NCBI GenBank assembly: GCA_013396525.1
Contig: VWYX01000212.1
Coordinates: 310,001-374,000 of the forward strand
Direction of reading: 5' to 3'
DNA: 64,000 nucleotides
Origin: Chaetorhynchus papuensis
Taxonomy: Eukaryota > Chordata > Aves > Passeriformes > Rhipiduridae
This document shows positions 13,335-24,077 of this stretch, in pieces. The notes below the pieces were generated by a model. The model saw only the letters and a list, made by a program, of their open reading frames with translations, did not search any database and was not told where the DNA came from. Within the stretch, counting starts at the first letter, position 1; each line of letters starts with the position of its first letter. The position numbers and the translations under genes were made by a program.

Positions 13335-14353
13335 GTAAAAGGAATAACAGTGCTTTGCTAGTATGTATGGGTATAACAAGGCAAACAAACAAACAACAAC
13401 AATGATGGCAGCAACTACAAACCAAACCAGACACCCAGTGACCCTTCTCTCGGCTGTCAGGCCCTTTCCCCTTTGCTGTAGTTACGGCCACAGCCGGCAG
13501 GGGCGCTGGTGGCTCCCGGCCGGGCAGGGCAGGTGTGATGATTCCCCCGCGCCTGCAGGGGGCGCTGTGGAAGGAGCTCAACACCCCCTCCACATGGGTA
13601 ATGGCAGCCCAGCCAGCAAGAGAGACAGAAAAGGGGCTTTCTTTGCAAACTCACGGGGGCAGCTGATCCTGGTGCCCCTCCAGATGGTGAAATGAGCTGT
13701 AGCAGGAACCTCAGAGCAGCAAGTGGGAATGGCAGGGATGAGCAGACCTCGGAGTAGTAAATGAAATGTATCAGAAACTCCGCAGTTGTAGCAGGAGCCG
13801 TGGGGTGTCCCGGCAGGCAGGGGATGCAGGGTTACAGTGTAGTGAAAAGCCCGGAGCAGTGGCAGAGAATCCGTGAGCTGGGATTGCAGCTGGGAGAGGC
13901 TTCCTCAGACGGGGGAGGGGCTCAGGGTCCTGGCGTTTCCCCTGAGGCACCCGAGCAGATGGTGAGGGTCTTTTCCAGTGAGATAGGGTGTTAATAAGGT
14001 CCTAGTTCAATGGCTGCTCTTATGAGGAAAGACTTACCCACGGTAAGGAAGAAGCAATACAGGGCTGGACTCCAGCAGGGGCAGGGAGACCGTCCTCCTC
14101 TGATTCTGACAGCAAAAGAGCAAGAGGAACCGAGCACAGTCCCTCACCCTCTGGCCAAAATCTCGTGGTATCTCTGCCTTTCCAAAGAGAAAACCCCCCA
14201 GGTAAGAGAGTAGCCAGCTGTGCCCTTACCCTACCTTGGCCATTTCTTTTGTCTCTAAGTATCGGTAGTTATCGTCTCTTAGCAGCAAATGGGAGAAAAT
14301 TCCCTAAGAGAAAGAAAAAGAAAAAAGGAAAAATCCTAACCCCGAACACTACT

Positions 14354-16354
14354 GAGATATAAGTTGACCTAAAATAACCACATTTTTCTAATATTAATCT
14401 TGATTTTTATTCTCTTTGTGTATTGTTTTTATGCATTGTATCTCATCTTAAAATGGGCATACGAATTCACTGACAATATGAACAACATATGGTGAATCAT
14501 GTGTAGAGACACCCTTGTCTTACAAGCGTTTGTCCATTTCTTTGGGATTGTTCTTTTATTTGAAATTGAAATTCATTAAACACTGTGCTGCAATAGCGTA
14601 AAAATGCAAAATAGTTAATCAGAACTATCAGCATGCACTTCAGTATTGAGCTGATGTACAGTAGGCCAAACCAACTTAGCCATGAATTTTGGCAGAAGTG
14701 AAGACAACCAACTTCCTGCATTTTATCAGGTTGCACGTACTCCATAGATCAAGGGAAGTGATTATGCCTTTTAACTCAGACAAGGGGCTAAATAAATAAA
14801 TTCAACAAACCTTGAAGAACATTCAGTTCTGATATTTTGATATGTGAGCATGCTGGGTTGACAAAAAGACATGCAAAGTCCTTGGTGATGTGCCAGCGTG
14901 CCAGAAGGTCATGGATAGGGAACATTACTTGCAAATAAAGGCAGAAGCGGGAAGTAATATGAGTATGTTTTGACTTGGTCGCATATTTTGTGTATTAGTC
15001 AGCACAGAGAGACTACACAGATTGTTCTTGCCTCTGGTTTGCTTGTTGTTTGAGGGTTTTTTATTGCATGCTTTTTATATGCTTACTTGATAATAAAAAT
15101 AGTATTATATTAGTATTATAAAAATATGTAAATACAATTTTTCTCAGTAAATATCTTGCAGTCTGTATGAAATAGTTAAGAATGAAGGTGATACAGTGTA
15201 TCAACATGCAAAGTTGAGTAACAACTACCTAAATTTGGGCATTTTGTGTCATCTACACATTACATTGTGCTTATTAAGTTTTCCCAATTTCAGTTGTTCT
15301 TCTCCAGCCAAAACACTTTTTTTAAAATGGGGGAATGAGTTAACAATCAAAATAAAATACTTGAGTTTTGCTGTTGTTGTTTATTTGTTTTTTCACAGAA
15401 AAGTAGTGTTTTGTTTACTTATATTCTAGGATTTTATTTCAGGTATTTGGAATTTTACCTATTCTGTGTGAGTATGTTCAATATCATACTGGATTTAAAA
15501 ATTATTATTAAGTCTACAGAGGAAGTCTGTCATGTATTCAAAACAATTTTTGATTCCTTTGCAAAAGTATAGAGACAAGAAAGGACTAGTAACACCAGAC
15601 TTACACGTGTGGTACATCAAAAGTGTAAGCATGTAATTGATTATGGATGAAATTACATTGCAGATTTTGCACTATCTCTTTGGAGGATGAGAGCTGTGAA
15701 ACTGAATTCTCATCTGCTGGCATGCAGAGGTGGGAAGTACAGAAAAAAATACTCAGAAAATTTAAGAGAGTAGAAGTAGTAGAAGTAGATAGAAGAAGTA
15801 GTACTAGTTTAGAAGACGGATGACATCACTAGCATTCTGATCACACTCCTCAAGATAATGAAAAGACAGGTTCACCATCATTTTGTGACAATCAGTAAGG
15901 CAGTTTAAATGTAATCATTATTAAGAGATTATTTAAATTTCTTACCAGGAACCAACGTAAAATTAAAAAGGGTATTTTGTCTCCAAGAATTTTTTTTCTA
16001 GACACATTGACATTGGCTTTTTTTTTTTAAAACAGTTTGATTAGGTCGTTATTAAGGCTTTTTCTTTTCTAGAAAATCTGAATTACCTTCCAGCTATTTG
16101 GATGCAGCACTATATGAAAATATGAACAAACTACAAAGCAGTGACCTTACAGAAAAAAAAAATGCAAAGTGTAATGCTCTTGGGATTGTACTTAATTCAC
16201 CTTAGAAAGCAATACTAACCTTCCCCCTTAGCCCTGCAAAAACTTTCTAGGAATTGCATGATAGCTGTTGTCCCTATGAGTGGCTCTGGAGAATTGTTTT
16301 ATGTTTCCTTTTTCTTTCTTTAAGCTGCTCTAATATGAATTATGCGCTTTCAGG
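14354..16354. other. AT-rich unique DNA, no gene seen
   Basis: No supported coding region. A short GTAGAA-type degenerate simple repeat lies at about 15770-15812. An AATAAAGG near 14936 lies in a slightly GC-richer patch that might be a decayed LTR, but no ends are visible. Confidence 0.55.
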
Positions 16355-16490
16355 ACGGAAGGCAGGAAGGCAGGAGGGAGGGGAGGGAGGGAGGGAGGAA
16401 GGAGGGAGGGGAAGGGAAGGTGCGGGAAGGTGCGGGAAGGTGCGGGAAGGCGCGGGAAGGTGCGGGAAGGCACGGGAAGAGAAGGGAAGG
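16355..16490. repeat. Purine-rich minisatellite, GGAAGG / TGCGGGAAGG
   Basis: GGAAGG and GGAGGGA units pass into six in-register 10-bp units of TGCGGGAAGG (16421-16480, units 4 and 6 variant), then GAAGGGAAGGGA. The array runs straight into the CR1 at 16489 whose own sequence is purine-rich at that point. Confidence 0.93.
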
Positions 16491-16850
16491 GAAGGGAGAC
16501 CTCATTGCAGTCTACAACTTCCTTGTGAGGGGAAGAGAAGGGCAGGCACTGATCTATTTCTCTTATCTGTCGTGGCCAGGGACAGGACCCAAGGAAATGG
16601 CCTGAAGCTGTGTCAGGGGAGGTTTAGATTGGATATTAGAAAAAGGTTCTCCACCCAGAGGGTGGTTGGGCACTGGAACAGGTTCCCCAGGGAAGTGGTC
16701 ACAGCACCAAAACTGACAGAGTTCAAGAATCCTTTGCACAATGCTCCTGGGCACATGGTGTGACTCTGTGATGGTACTGTGCAGGACCAGGAGCTGGACT
16801 TGGAAGATCCTTGTGGGTCACTTCCAACTCATCATATTCTGTGATTTTGT
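16489..16850 (+). mobile_element. CR1 LINE 3' end, plus strand
   Basis: Starts in the conserved ...GGGAGACCTCATTGCAGTCTAC segment that ends ORF2 and continues through GGAAATGGCCTGAAGCTGTG, AGGTTTAGATTGGATATTAG and CTGGAACAGGTTCCCCAGG to the terminal ATATTCTGTGATTTTGT. The frame 16254-16763 reads through the array and into CR1 residues such as GLKLCQGRFRLDIRKRF and HWNRFPREVV. The start codon and N-terminal half of that frame come from flanking DNA and the minisatellite, so it is not a gene. 5'-truncated at the minisatellite. Confidence 0.93.
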
Positions 16851-17041
16851 AAAAAAGTCAGTGGATCTAGAAAGAGATACTTTGCATCATAAACATGATG
16901 TCTAAACGTCTATGAAAAGAGCATGAAGGGACTAATTTAGCTGCAGATGTGCTCATATTTAAAATTTGACTGATGTACTTAAGATGCTCTTGCCAGAGTT
17001 TCTTTATACAAGGCATCACTATAGGACAGGATGTTGTGGTC

Positions 17042-18041
17042 TGTCGTGGATGGGGAACTGTGAGGAGTTCCTTTAAAATGGATGGTCTAGGACAAAATTA
17101 AGGCAAACAAGACAAATATTATATCTGAGAACAGTGTATTGGTAACAAAAAGGGCGTTGTCCTACTAAAGAAGAGTTAAAAAAAACAGAAAAGGAGGAAG
17201 GAAAATGGAAAAGAGAGGGCGGGGGGGCGAGAAGAGAGTAGAGAGAGAAGCGGGCGTTGCCACCAGAGGAGCAGGGAGGCGATGTCCAAGCGGCGGGGGG
17301 TGTGTGCACGCTGCCTCCTGGGGAGCCTGCACAGCTCTCAGAGGGGCGCAGCTCCACAGGCACAGCTCCCACGGCAGCGGGCGGCCGGACATGCAGTGAG
17401 TGGGCGCTCAGGCAGGAGGTGCAGAGCCCTGGATAGGGCCACGGCGGGGATCGCAACGTCCAGCTGGATCGGCAAAGCAAGGTTAGAGGCGGGCAGGAGC
17501 GCAGGGATGACACAGACAGGGCGTCAGACAGGAACACATGAAAGCAGGTGACGGGAGGCTCAGAGGTCAGTCGGTGTCCAGCCAAGTGCCCAGCGAGAGG
17601 GACGACAAATGAGCCAGGGTGAGCAAGGGCCAGCAAGGCCAGAAGAGCCAAAAAGCAGATTAGAGCCAGGGCAAAAAAGGACAAAACCAGGCTAAAGTCA
17701 GGGCAAGCAGCAACAGGATCCCAGAGCTTCTGACGCAATTATTTTTACATCCCCTGGCTCCTCCCAAAGTCCGCCTGCTGACAGGAGACCACTGGTCCAG
17801 TCCAAGGTTCCACAGCAGTCCATTGGTGGAGACCTTTTGCCGTCTGATTGTAGAACCTTTCTGGAGGGTACAGGGCCCTTGGTGTTCCCCTGCTGACTGC
17901 CTGTCTCATGTGAAATATGGAATGGTTGCCAGGCAAAGTCCCCCCAGGGAGAAGGCTTTCTTCCATCTTCTTCTAGCTGCCTCCTACAAGTGGCACAGGT
18001 GCAACCGCTCCCCCACATGCCTCTGACAATCATTTGAGACA
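17042..18041. mobile_element. Probable solo LTR, about 1 kb, GC-rich
   Basis: A GC-rich block in AT-rich surroundings, starting TGTCGTGGATGGGG and ending ATTTGAGACA, which gives TGTC...GACA termini of LTR type. The composition and the run near GAACAGTGTATTGGTAACAA match an LTR I associate with passerine endogenous retroviruses (memory, not a search). I could not find a matching target-site duplication with these ends, so boundaries may be off by up to about 20 bases. A 221-codon minus frame (17073-17738) is low-complexity Leu/Ala/Pro-rich and shows no retroviral motif. Confidence 0.65.
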
Positions 18042-18960
18042 GAAATCAAAATTAAATTGGTTCCTCTCACAGGATATTCAAGAAGAGTACTATGGGTGAC
18101 ATTGTTCCATGTTGGAAAACTATGTCTACAGTGGCATAAAGATTACCAGTGGGATTTTGGACAGATATTTATTTTTGTTTTCAGTGTGTGTAAAAGATCT
18201 CCTTAATACAATTTTAATGACATTCTTGAAATGTGGAAGGGTTTATAGTGGCAAATGTCAGATATTTTTTGTAATGTCCAGCATCAAAAAGTCACACTGC
18301 TATAAGATGACAGAATTACAGTAGCTCTTGTATAATTTCTTATTATTTTGATTTGACTGTAATTCTCAAACAGAAGAACAAATTTTGTTTGTTATAATTA
18401 GGTTAGGATTAGGTGTTTTCCATACTTTTCAGTCTACCAACCTGGACTAAATTCTGTTAAAAAATACCTATGGTAATTTTTCCCGACTAAATACAACTCC
18501 AGAGCTAGGTTAGATTTTTAACTTAGATTGGAATGAGAGGTGTAATTTTCTCAGTTGTGAGACAAAGACTGCTTTCTTAAACCAACCTCTAATACATAAG
18601 GCAAACTGCCTCATGAAAATATTTTAGGATGAAATTTTGGATACTGAGTAGTTTGAGCAAGATAAAATAATGTTCATGAAGCTAGGAGCTTCATATGTCG
18701 ATCATCATGATCCATTCTTTCGATAAGAAACATCTAATTTTAAAGTCTGTGAAGACTTTTGCTGAGTGTTTTGTAATGAAAGTAACTAAATAACATTGGT
18801 ATAAACATAGTTTTCCTACTTCTTATGGTATAGAAGGATAAAACAAATGAGGACAGATGTGCTTGTAGTATATGATGCAAAATAATTCGTGCTAAAAATT
18901 TAAGATTACAGCATTTTGCTGAAGCTGAGAAAAGCACAAGCAGGTGACCGCCAGATTTGT
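18042..18960. other. AT-rich unique DNA, no gene seen
   Basis: Nothing recognisable. A short plus frame (18109-18324) has no features. Confidence 0.55.
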
Positions 18961-19440
18961 GCTGTTCAAGGGATTTCTGTCTGAATAGGCCCCAGCAAGG
19001 TGCATTCCAATTGCATTCCACAGATAAGCATTTCGTGGGATTTCCTCGACTGGCAGAGCTCCAGGATGTGTGTGTATATGCAGAAATATGGTTCCAGGAT
19101 GTGTGTTCCATGTATGTATATGCAGCAATAATATAGTTTCACCAGAAACTGATTCCAACAGCAAAAATCGACTATTGATTTCGGGAACTGTCGTCAGACG
19201 TGGTGGAAAACCAGGAAAATTACATTGTTGTATTGAAAAGATAAAATTAACTAAGAAAAAAGGTATAAAAAGACACCTCAGAGAAACCGCAGCTGTGAAC
19301 GGGTGAGATTCGAACCGATAGAGATTGGAACTCAGTTCACCCAGCGCCAATCGCCCGGCACGGTGTTGCTTTTGCTTCGTGGCTTTTTCAAATTTTATAC
19401 TTTGATTATTAATAAATTTTCTTTAATCATAATATTGATT
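18961..19440 (+). mobile_element. Probable LTR with TATA box, poly(A) signal and tandem enhancer-like repeats
   Basis: On plus: two imperfect copies of CCAGGATGTGTG...TATATGCAG (19061-19092 and 19094-19137), a TATA box TATAAAAA at 19264-19271, a GC-rich segment (19290-19385) and AATAAA at 19411-19416. The order and spacing (TATA to poly(A) signal about 145 bases) are those of an LTR U3-R. I cannot define TG...CA ends or a target duplication, so limits are approximate. The GATTCGAACC at 19308-19317 resembles a reversed tRNA T-loop but does not fold as a tRNA. Confidence 0.5.
19264..19271 (+). promoter_or_regulatory. TATA box of the candidate LTR
   Basis: TATAAAAA in plus orientation, 140 bases upstream of the AATAAA. 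It is meaningful only if the surrounding block is an LTR. Confidence 0.45.
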
Positions 19441-22400
19441 GGCTCGTTTATAAAATGCTTATGTGGATGGTAAGACCTGGTTTATAAATAGTTATAAATG
19501 CAACATTTTCTTTTAAAAAAATTAGGAAAGGCCTTTTCCCTTACTCATGTATTTTTCTTAGCTCAGGTCTTGCATGCATGTTGAAATGATGAACAAAATT
19601 CACACATAATTTCAAACATATATTTATATAACAGTTTCTAGCACCTGTTTCCTAATCTTTCTGTTGGTTTTCTGATCAATGAAAGCAAAACTACTACTGT
19701 TTAGAGAGCTGAGCTTGTTAGTTGAATGACACCTTGCTATCCTGCTTCTGCTTCCCACAAAACACATGGAAGTGTAACTAGAACTTTGACATTTTTAAAC
19801 ACACCTTGCAGATCATAAATAGCTTCTGTATCATGAAATACTGTATATCATTGTCAGAATGGTGATAAGAAACAGTATGTAAGAGCTGGCAATGTTTTTC
19901 CTGCAGAAGCTGAACTGAAAGAGTGTGACTGAAAACTAGCCGAAAGAATTACTGCTTTTGTGTTACTGCTGGTTTAATAAGACAAAAATGTTTCTGTGTT
20001 GACTTGCCACAATTTCTATTGGGACTTCTTAGAAGAAATATATTCTGCCTTCTGTGAGGCAGTGGCATATATAATAAGATTTTTGTAAATGCATAGTGGG
20101 CTTTACCCCTACCTCCTGACATAGCAAAAAATGAACATACACGATAGTCTGATTTTCCTTCTTACTGCCTGGGGCAATGCCACGTCTAAAAGAGTTGTGG
20201 ACTAAATGAGCAGATGGGGAAGTCATGATAATTAGTTGTCTTGCTGTGCTCAAACCTGATGCAAATGAATTTTTAATTATTCTCTAAGATTTATGCAATC
20301 TGTTTTTCAAAGCCTAGAGTGCAGAAGCAGGTGGACTGTGGGATTTGTTGATATCTATTTTATGGTCCTTTCCAGAATTTTGCAAGTCTCATCTTTCCTG
20401 TTGACTCAGATTAATATTTAAGCATTATGTCTCTCCCACAAGAATTAGGTTAATGCATTTGACTATGTTTTTCTGGGTAGTCCTTTCCATTTGCAGTCTA
20501 ATGCATTGTACACATTGTAGAGTGGAAAAGTAACTGGTTTAACTGAGTTCAAGTCATGTCATGTTTTGAAAGTTGTTCCCCCTTTGAACTTTACTCTTTG
20601 TGTTTAAAAAAAAATAATGTTAGCAGAGTGCATTGTAGTTTATACATAACATTTGCACATTTTATAGTGCTATATGCTTCAATCATATATTTCATGGTAG
20701 AAATTTTGTGCATTGTTTCAGTTAAAAGTGTGAATGTGCAAAGAGGGTTTTAGTTCACTCGGAAAACTGCAGCTGCTGGTAAGGCATGGTAATTTTGTGT
20801 TCCTTGCATGATGCATTAATTACCGACTTCTAAACACATATAAAAACCAGATTTTGTCTGAAGAGAAGCTCTGTATAAAGCAAGAATCCTCCTATTTGAC
20901 ACAGAATTTCTGATGTAGTGTTAACACTATTTTAAAAAAGAAGTTATATGACATATCATTTGTGAGATAGTCAATGTCTGAAGCAGTGTTTGTCATATAT
21001 TTAAGGTAGTTTGAGGTAGTGTTAAGTTTCCATATGATACATAAAAATAATGTTGACATTGTTTTTATAAAGCATCATAATTATACTTTTTGAATTAGAA
21101 AGGGGCAGGACTTGTATTAGATTATGGTGTTCAGTTTTGGGCCTTTGTCCACAGGAAAACAGAGCATGCCAACAGTAACTTCAGTACTAGCAGGTTTAAG
21201 TTCAATGTATCAAGGTCCATATTAGAAAATTCTTAAGAGTATGCAATTTTAAAACACTGGATTGATTGATCTTCTAAGGTACTTTTCAGGACTATGAACA
21301 CCAGTCCTGGTACTGAGTGGCCAAAATGAAGAAAGTGAGAAGTCCTTCTACCTTCTAAGAAGAATGTTAACATTACAATACTTTGATCAGAAACTTATTG
21401 AGAAATCAGATCCACCTTGGTGTTTCTTTATGTGATCTAATTAAAAGGTTTGCAAATTTTGTCTGACAGTTTTACAAAGCTCACACACAGTGACAAAAAT
21501 GTTTGGTTTAAGTCTTACTTTTGTCAAGAGGGAGGAAAATACAGTGTACTGAAATCAAGCAATGGTTTTAGAAGTGTCTATTGGATAAATCTGCTTTTGT
21601 CAAGTAGTTAAGTAGACTCAAGAAGCATCCATTTCAGTTGATTTCCAGGGAAATCCATGTGTCACTGAGTAGTCATGAGTCAGGACACATAAGCTAGTTT
21701 CCTGATAACTTATCCACCATGCTAAGGAGTTGGAAAGTCAAAGTCACCTTATGCTCACATACTCCTTCCAGAAAGCAGTAGCTACTCAGTTATGATTTTC
21801 AGCTTCATCTTAAAGTCAATTTTCCCCACTACAAAAGTGAGAAGATAGCAGTTTGTGTTAGACAAAACTTAAGAAGATAGTGCTGGGAAATCAACTGAAG
21901 AATTCTCAAGAATTTTAGAAGAATCTATGGCTTTTTGGAGAACACCTGTGATAAAGGTAGCCCTTAGACCAGAAAAGAAAAAAGGGAAAACAAAGAAAAA
22001 GAAAAGGAGAAAAAGAAAAAAAGAGAAAAAAAAAGAAAAAGAGAAAAATAAAAAGAATTAAAAACTAGTGTAATGTCAAAGAATTTTCAGGAACTGGAGA
22101 ATGAGGAGAAAATCTGGATAAATGGAATTGCCTAAAAAGACTGTCTGAACATCCTGGGACTATTTCTGCTGTGACTTTCACTCCTTGTTATCATTTCTAC
22201 TATTTTAACAGTGTCTGAAGAAAATCCTTGGGGTAACAGTAGACATTCTCTGTCTGAATACTATATCAGCTGCCACTGAGAACCTTTCCTTGCATCTTGT
22301 TTTCCCTCAAGTAAAAATAGACAGTCTGGCTTATCTTTTTTGTCTCCAGTTCTTATTTGCTTAACTCCTATAAGCTGGCAGTCACTACCGTTACACACAT

Positions 22401-22985
22401 GAATGACCGCAGAATGAATGCTTCTTGAATCCCTACACATTTGCATACTTCATTTGCTTGTTTCAAACACAGCTGGTTATTTAAAAGGTTGCCAGAATAA
22501 GCTGTTTCAAAGCAGGTGTCTTGTTTTGAGGAGATGCTAAATACTGGCAAGGATACAGCCACCTATATCAAATATGTGCCAAATCTGCTGCTTGAACTAA
22601 GTTAGATTCTGTGAGGTAAAATCTATTGTTCTGACAAAAATTGCATGAAACAGTTCATATCAGATGTTACTTAATGATATGTCAATACATCTTAAAGTAA
22701 CATTCAAACCATAATTTAAACAAAAGATATTACTGTAAGAATTTCAAATTAAAAGAATGTCAAGTATTTTTTCTATAGATTTTCTAATATAGGATTCTGA
22801 GATATTGTGATACTATTTTTACAATTCTATAAAATTTCTGTTTATTTTAGAGGATAGTCACAAGAGATAAAAGTTGAAATTTTAACTATGTTTAGTCCTG
22901 AGTTAGGCAGCTTTTATTTCAGAAATATATAGAACCTGCTCTTCTAATGATGTGAATGGGTGTAAGTAATACAGAATTAGATTGT
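19441..22985. other. AT-rich unique DNA with a possible old CR1 trace and a purine-rich run
   Basis: No gene seen. At about 21095-21300 plus, phrases like TATGGTGTTCAGTTTTGGGCC and GATTGATCTTCTAAGGTA resemble a very decayed CR1 3' portion (weak). At 21968-22070 there is an A-rich GAAAAA-type purine run. Frames are short. Confidence 0.5.
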
Positions 22986-22989
22986 TTCT

Positions 22990-24077
22990 AGCTTGGAGGT
23001 TGGATTCAACAAGAATCCTCACAGCATCCTCTTGGACAAGTTGTTCACCTGTGAGATAAGCAGGTTTGCTGTGTGCTGGGTGAAAAACTGACTGAAAAGC
23101 AGGGCTCAAAGGGCTATAGTGGACAGGGCTACATCTGTCTGGTGACCAGGCACCAGCAATGTTCCTCAGGGATCAGCTCTAGGGGCCAGCTTTGTTAAAA
23201 ATGTTTCTCAATATCTTTCTGGATATAGGAGTTGAATGCACCATTAGCAAGTTTGCTGATGATACCAAATGGACAACAGGCTTTGAGGAGGGATCTAGAT
23301 AGACTGGAGAAGTGGGCAATGATTAAAATAGCTAAAAACTAACCAAGACCAAATGCTGGATTTTGCACCTAAGGTGGAGTAACACTGGACACAAGTCTAA
23401 ATTGGGAGAAGATAGCTGGAGAGCATCCCTGCAAAAAGGGACCTGGGTTGCTGGTCGGCACAGGCTTGATAGCAGTCAGTGTGCCCTGGCAGCCAAGAGC
23501 AAACCAGGTCTTGGGGTGCATCAAACACAGCATTAACAACTGGTAAAAAGGGGTGATTATCCTGCTGTATTTAGTGCTCATGCAGTAATGTGTGCCGTTC
23601 TGGGCCCAAGCATTTCAGAAGAATGGTAAGGTAATTGAATGTGTCTCAAGGAGGTCATGAAACTGGGGAACGCCCCGGAGCTGGAAGGAATGTCTTATGA
23701 GAAGAAAAGGGAGGATGATTTCATTGGTCCCTGCAGCTTCCTGAGGAGGGGAAGTGGAAAGGCAGGTGCTAAATCCTTTCTCCCTCATACCCAGTGCCAG
23801 GACACATGGGAATGGCTCAAAGATGTGTCCAGGATGCATGGAAATGGCTCAAAGATCAGGGAAGGTTTACACTTGACATGAGAAAACATTTCTTTATTGA
23901 AAGGGTCATCAAACACTGAAACTGACTTCCTGGAGAGGTGGTCAATGCCCCAAGCCTGTCAGTGTTAAAGAGGCATTTGGAAAATGCCCGTAATAAAATA
24001 CTTTAATTATTGGTCAGCCATGAAGTGGTCAGGTACTTGGATTCAGTGATGACTGTAGATCCCTTCTAACTCAACTC
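22990..24077 (+). pseudogene. CR1 LINE, RT C-terminal half to 3' end, plus strand
   Basis: 5'-truncated CR1. It enters in the RT palm region with a CTGGGTGAAAAACTGACTG segment and a TTCCTCAGGGATCAG that corresponds to the conserved PQGS motif (about 23160), then TTTGCTGATGATACC, encoding the FADD catalytic motif of CR1 RT (about 23250-23262), here with both aspartates. The C-terminal domain follows (GGGCCCAAGC, GTCTTATGAGAAG) and the 3' UTR runs to ATCCCTTCTAACTCAACTC at about 24075. Many indels and stops, so non-coding. A 30-bp unit containing GGAATGGCTCAAAGAT is duplicated in tandem (about 23798-23857). The usual terminal octamers are missing: the element runs directly into the TTC-rich array. 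Confidence 0.92.

Larger units (their letters stand above)
12574..14348. mobile_element. Solo LTR (ERVL-like), interrupted by a younger LTR
   Basis: Starts TGTCTTGGTTTGAAAC and ends CCGAACA, giving TG...CA termini, flanked by a perfect 5-bp target-site duplication CTACT (12569-12573 and 14349-14353). Removing the nested insert plus one copy of its duplication leaves about 1.14 kb. The sequence flanking the insert is continuous: GGCAAAGATATG on the left resumes as GATATGGTAAAAGGAATAAC on the right. The interior is GC-rich compared with the surroundings. A 5-bp duplication and this start sequence fit an ERVL-class LTR of passerines (recognition from memory). No internal retroviral region is present, so it is a solo LTR. 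Short frames inside it, such as 13363-13695, are incidental. Confidence 0.88.

Noticed and set aside
14850..15030. Possible decayed LTR with AATAAAGG near 14936
   Set aside because: No TG...CA ends or duplication could be found.
16254..16763. 169-codon plus frame with a C-terminal CR1-like part
   Set aside because: A chance fusion of flanking DNA, minisatellite and the CR1 3' end; no gene.
17073..17738. 221-codon minus frame
   Set aside because: Inside a GC-rich LTR-like block; Leu/Ala/Pro/Ser-rich without motif. GC-rich DNA gives long chance frames.
19296..19370. tRNA gene on minus suggested by the complement of GATTCGAACC
   Set aside because: The bases around the T-loop-like motif do not form a 5-bp T stem, and no acceptor stem or anticodon arm pairs. 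Better explained as part of an LTR-like block.
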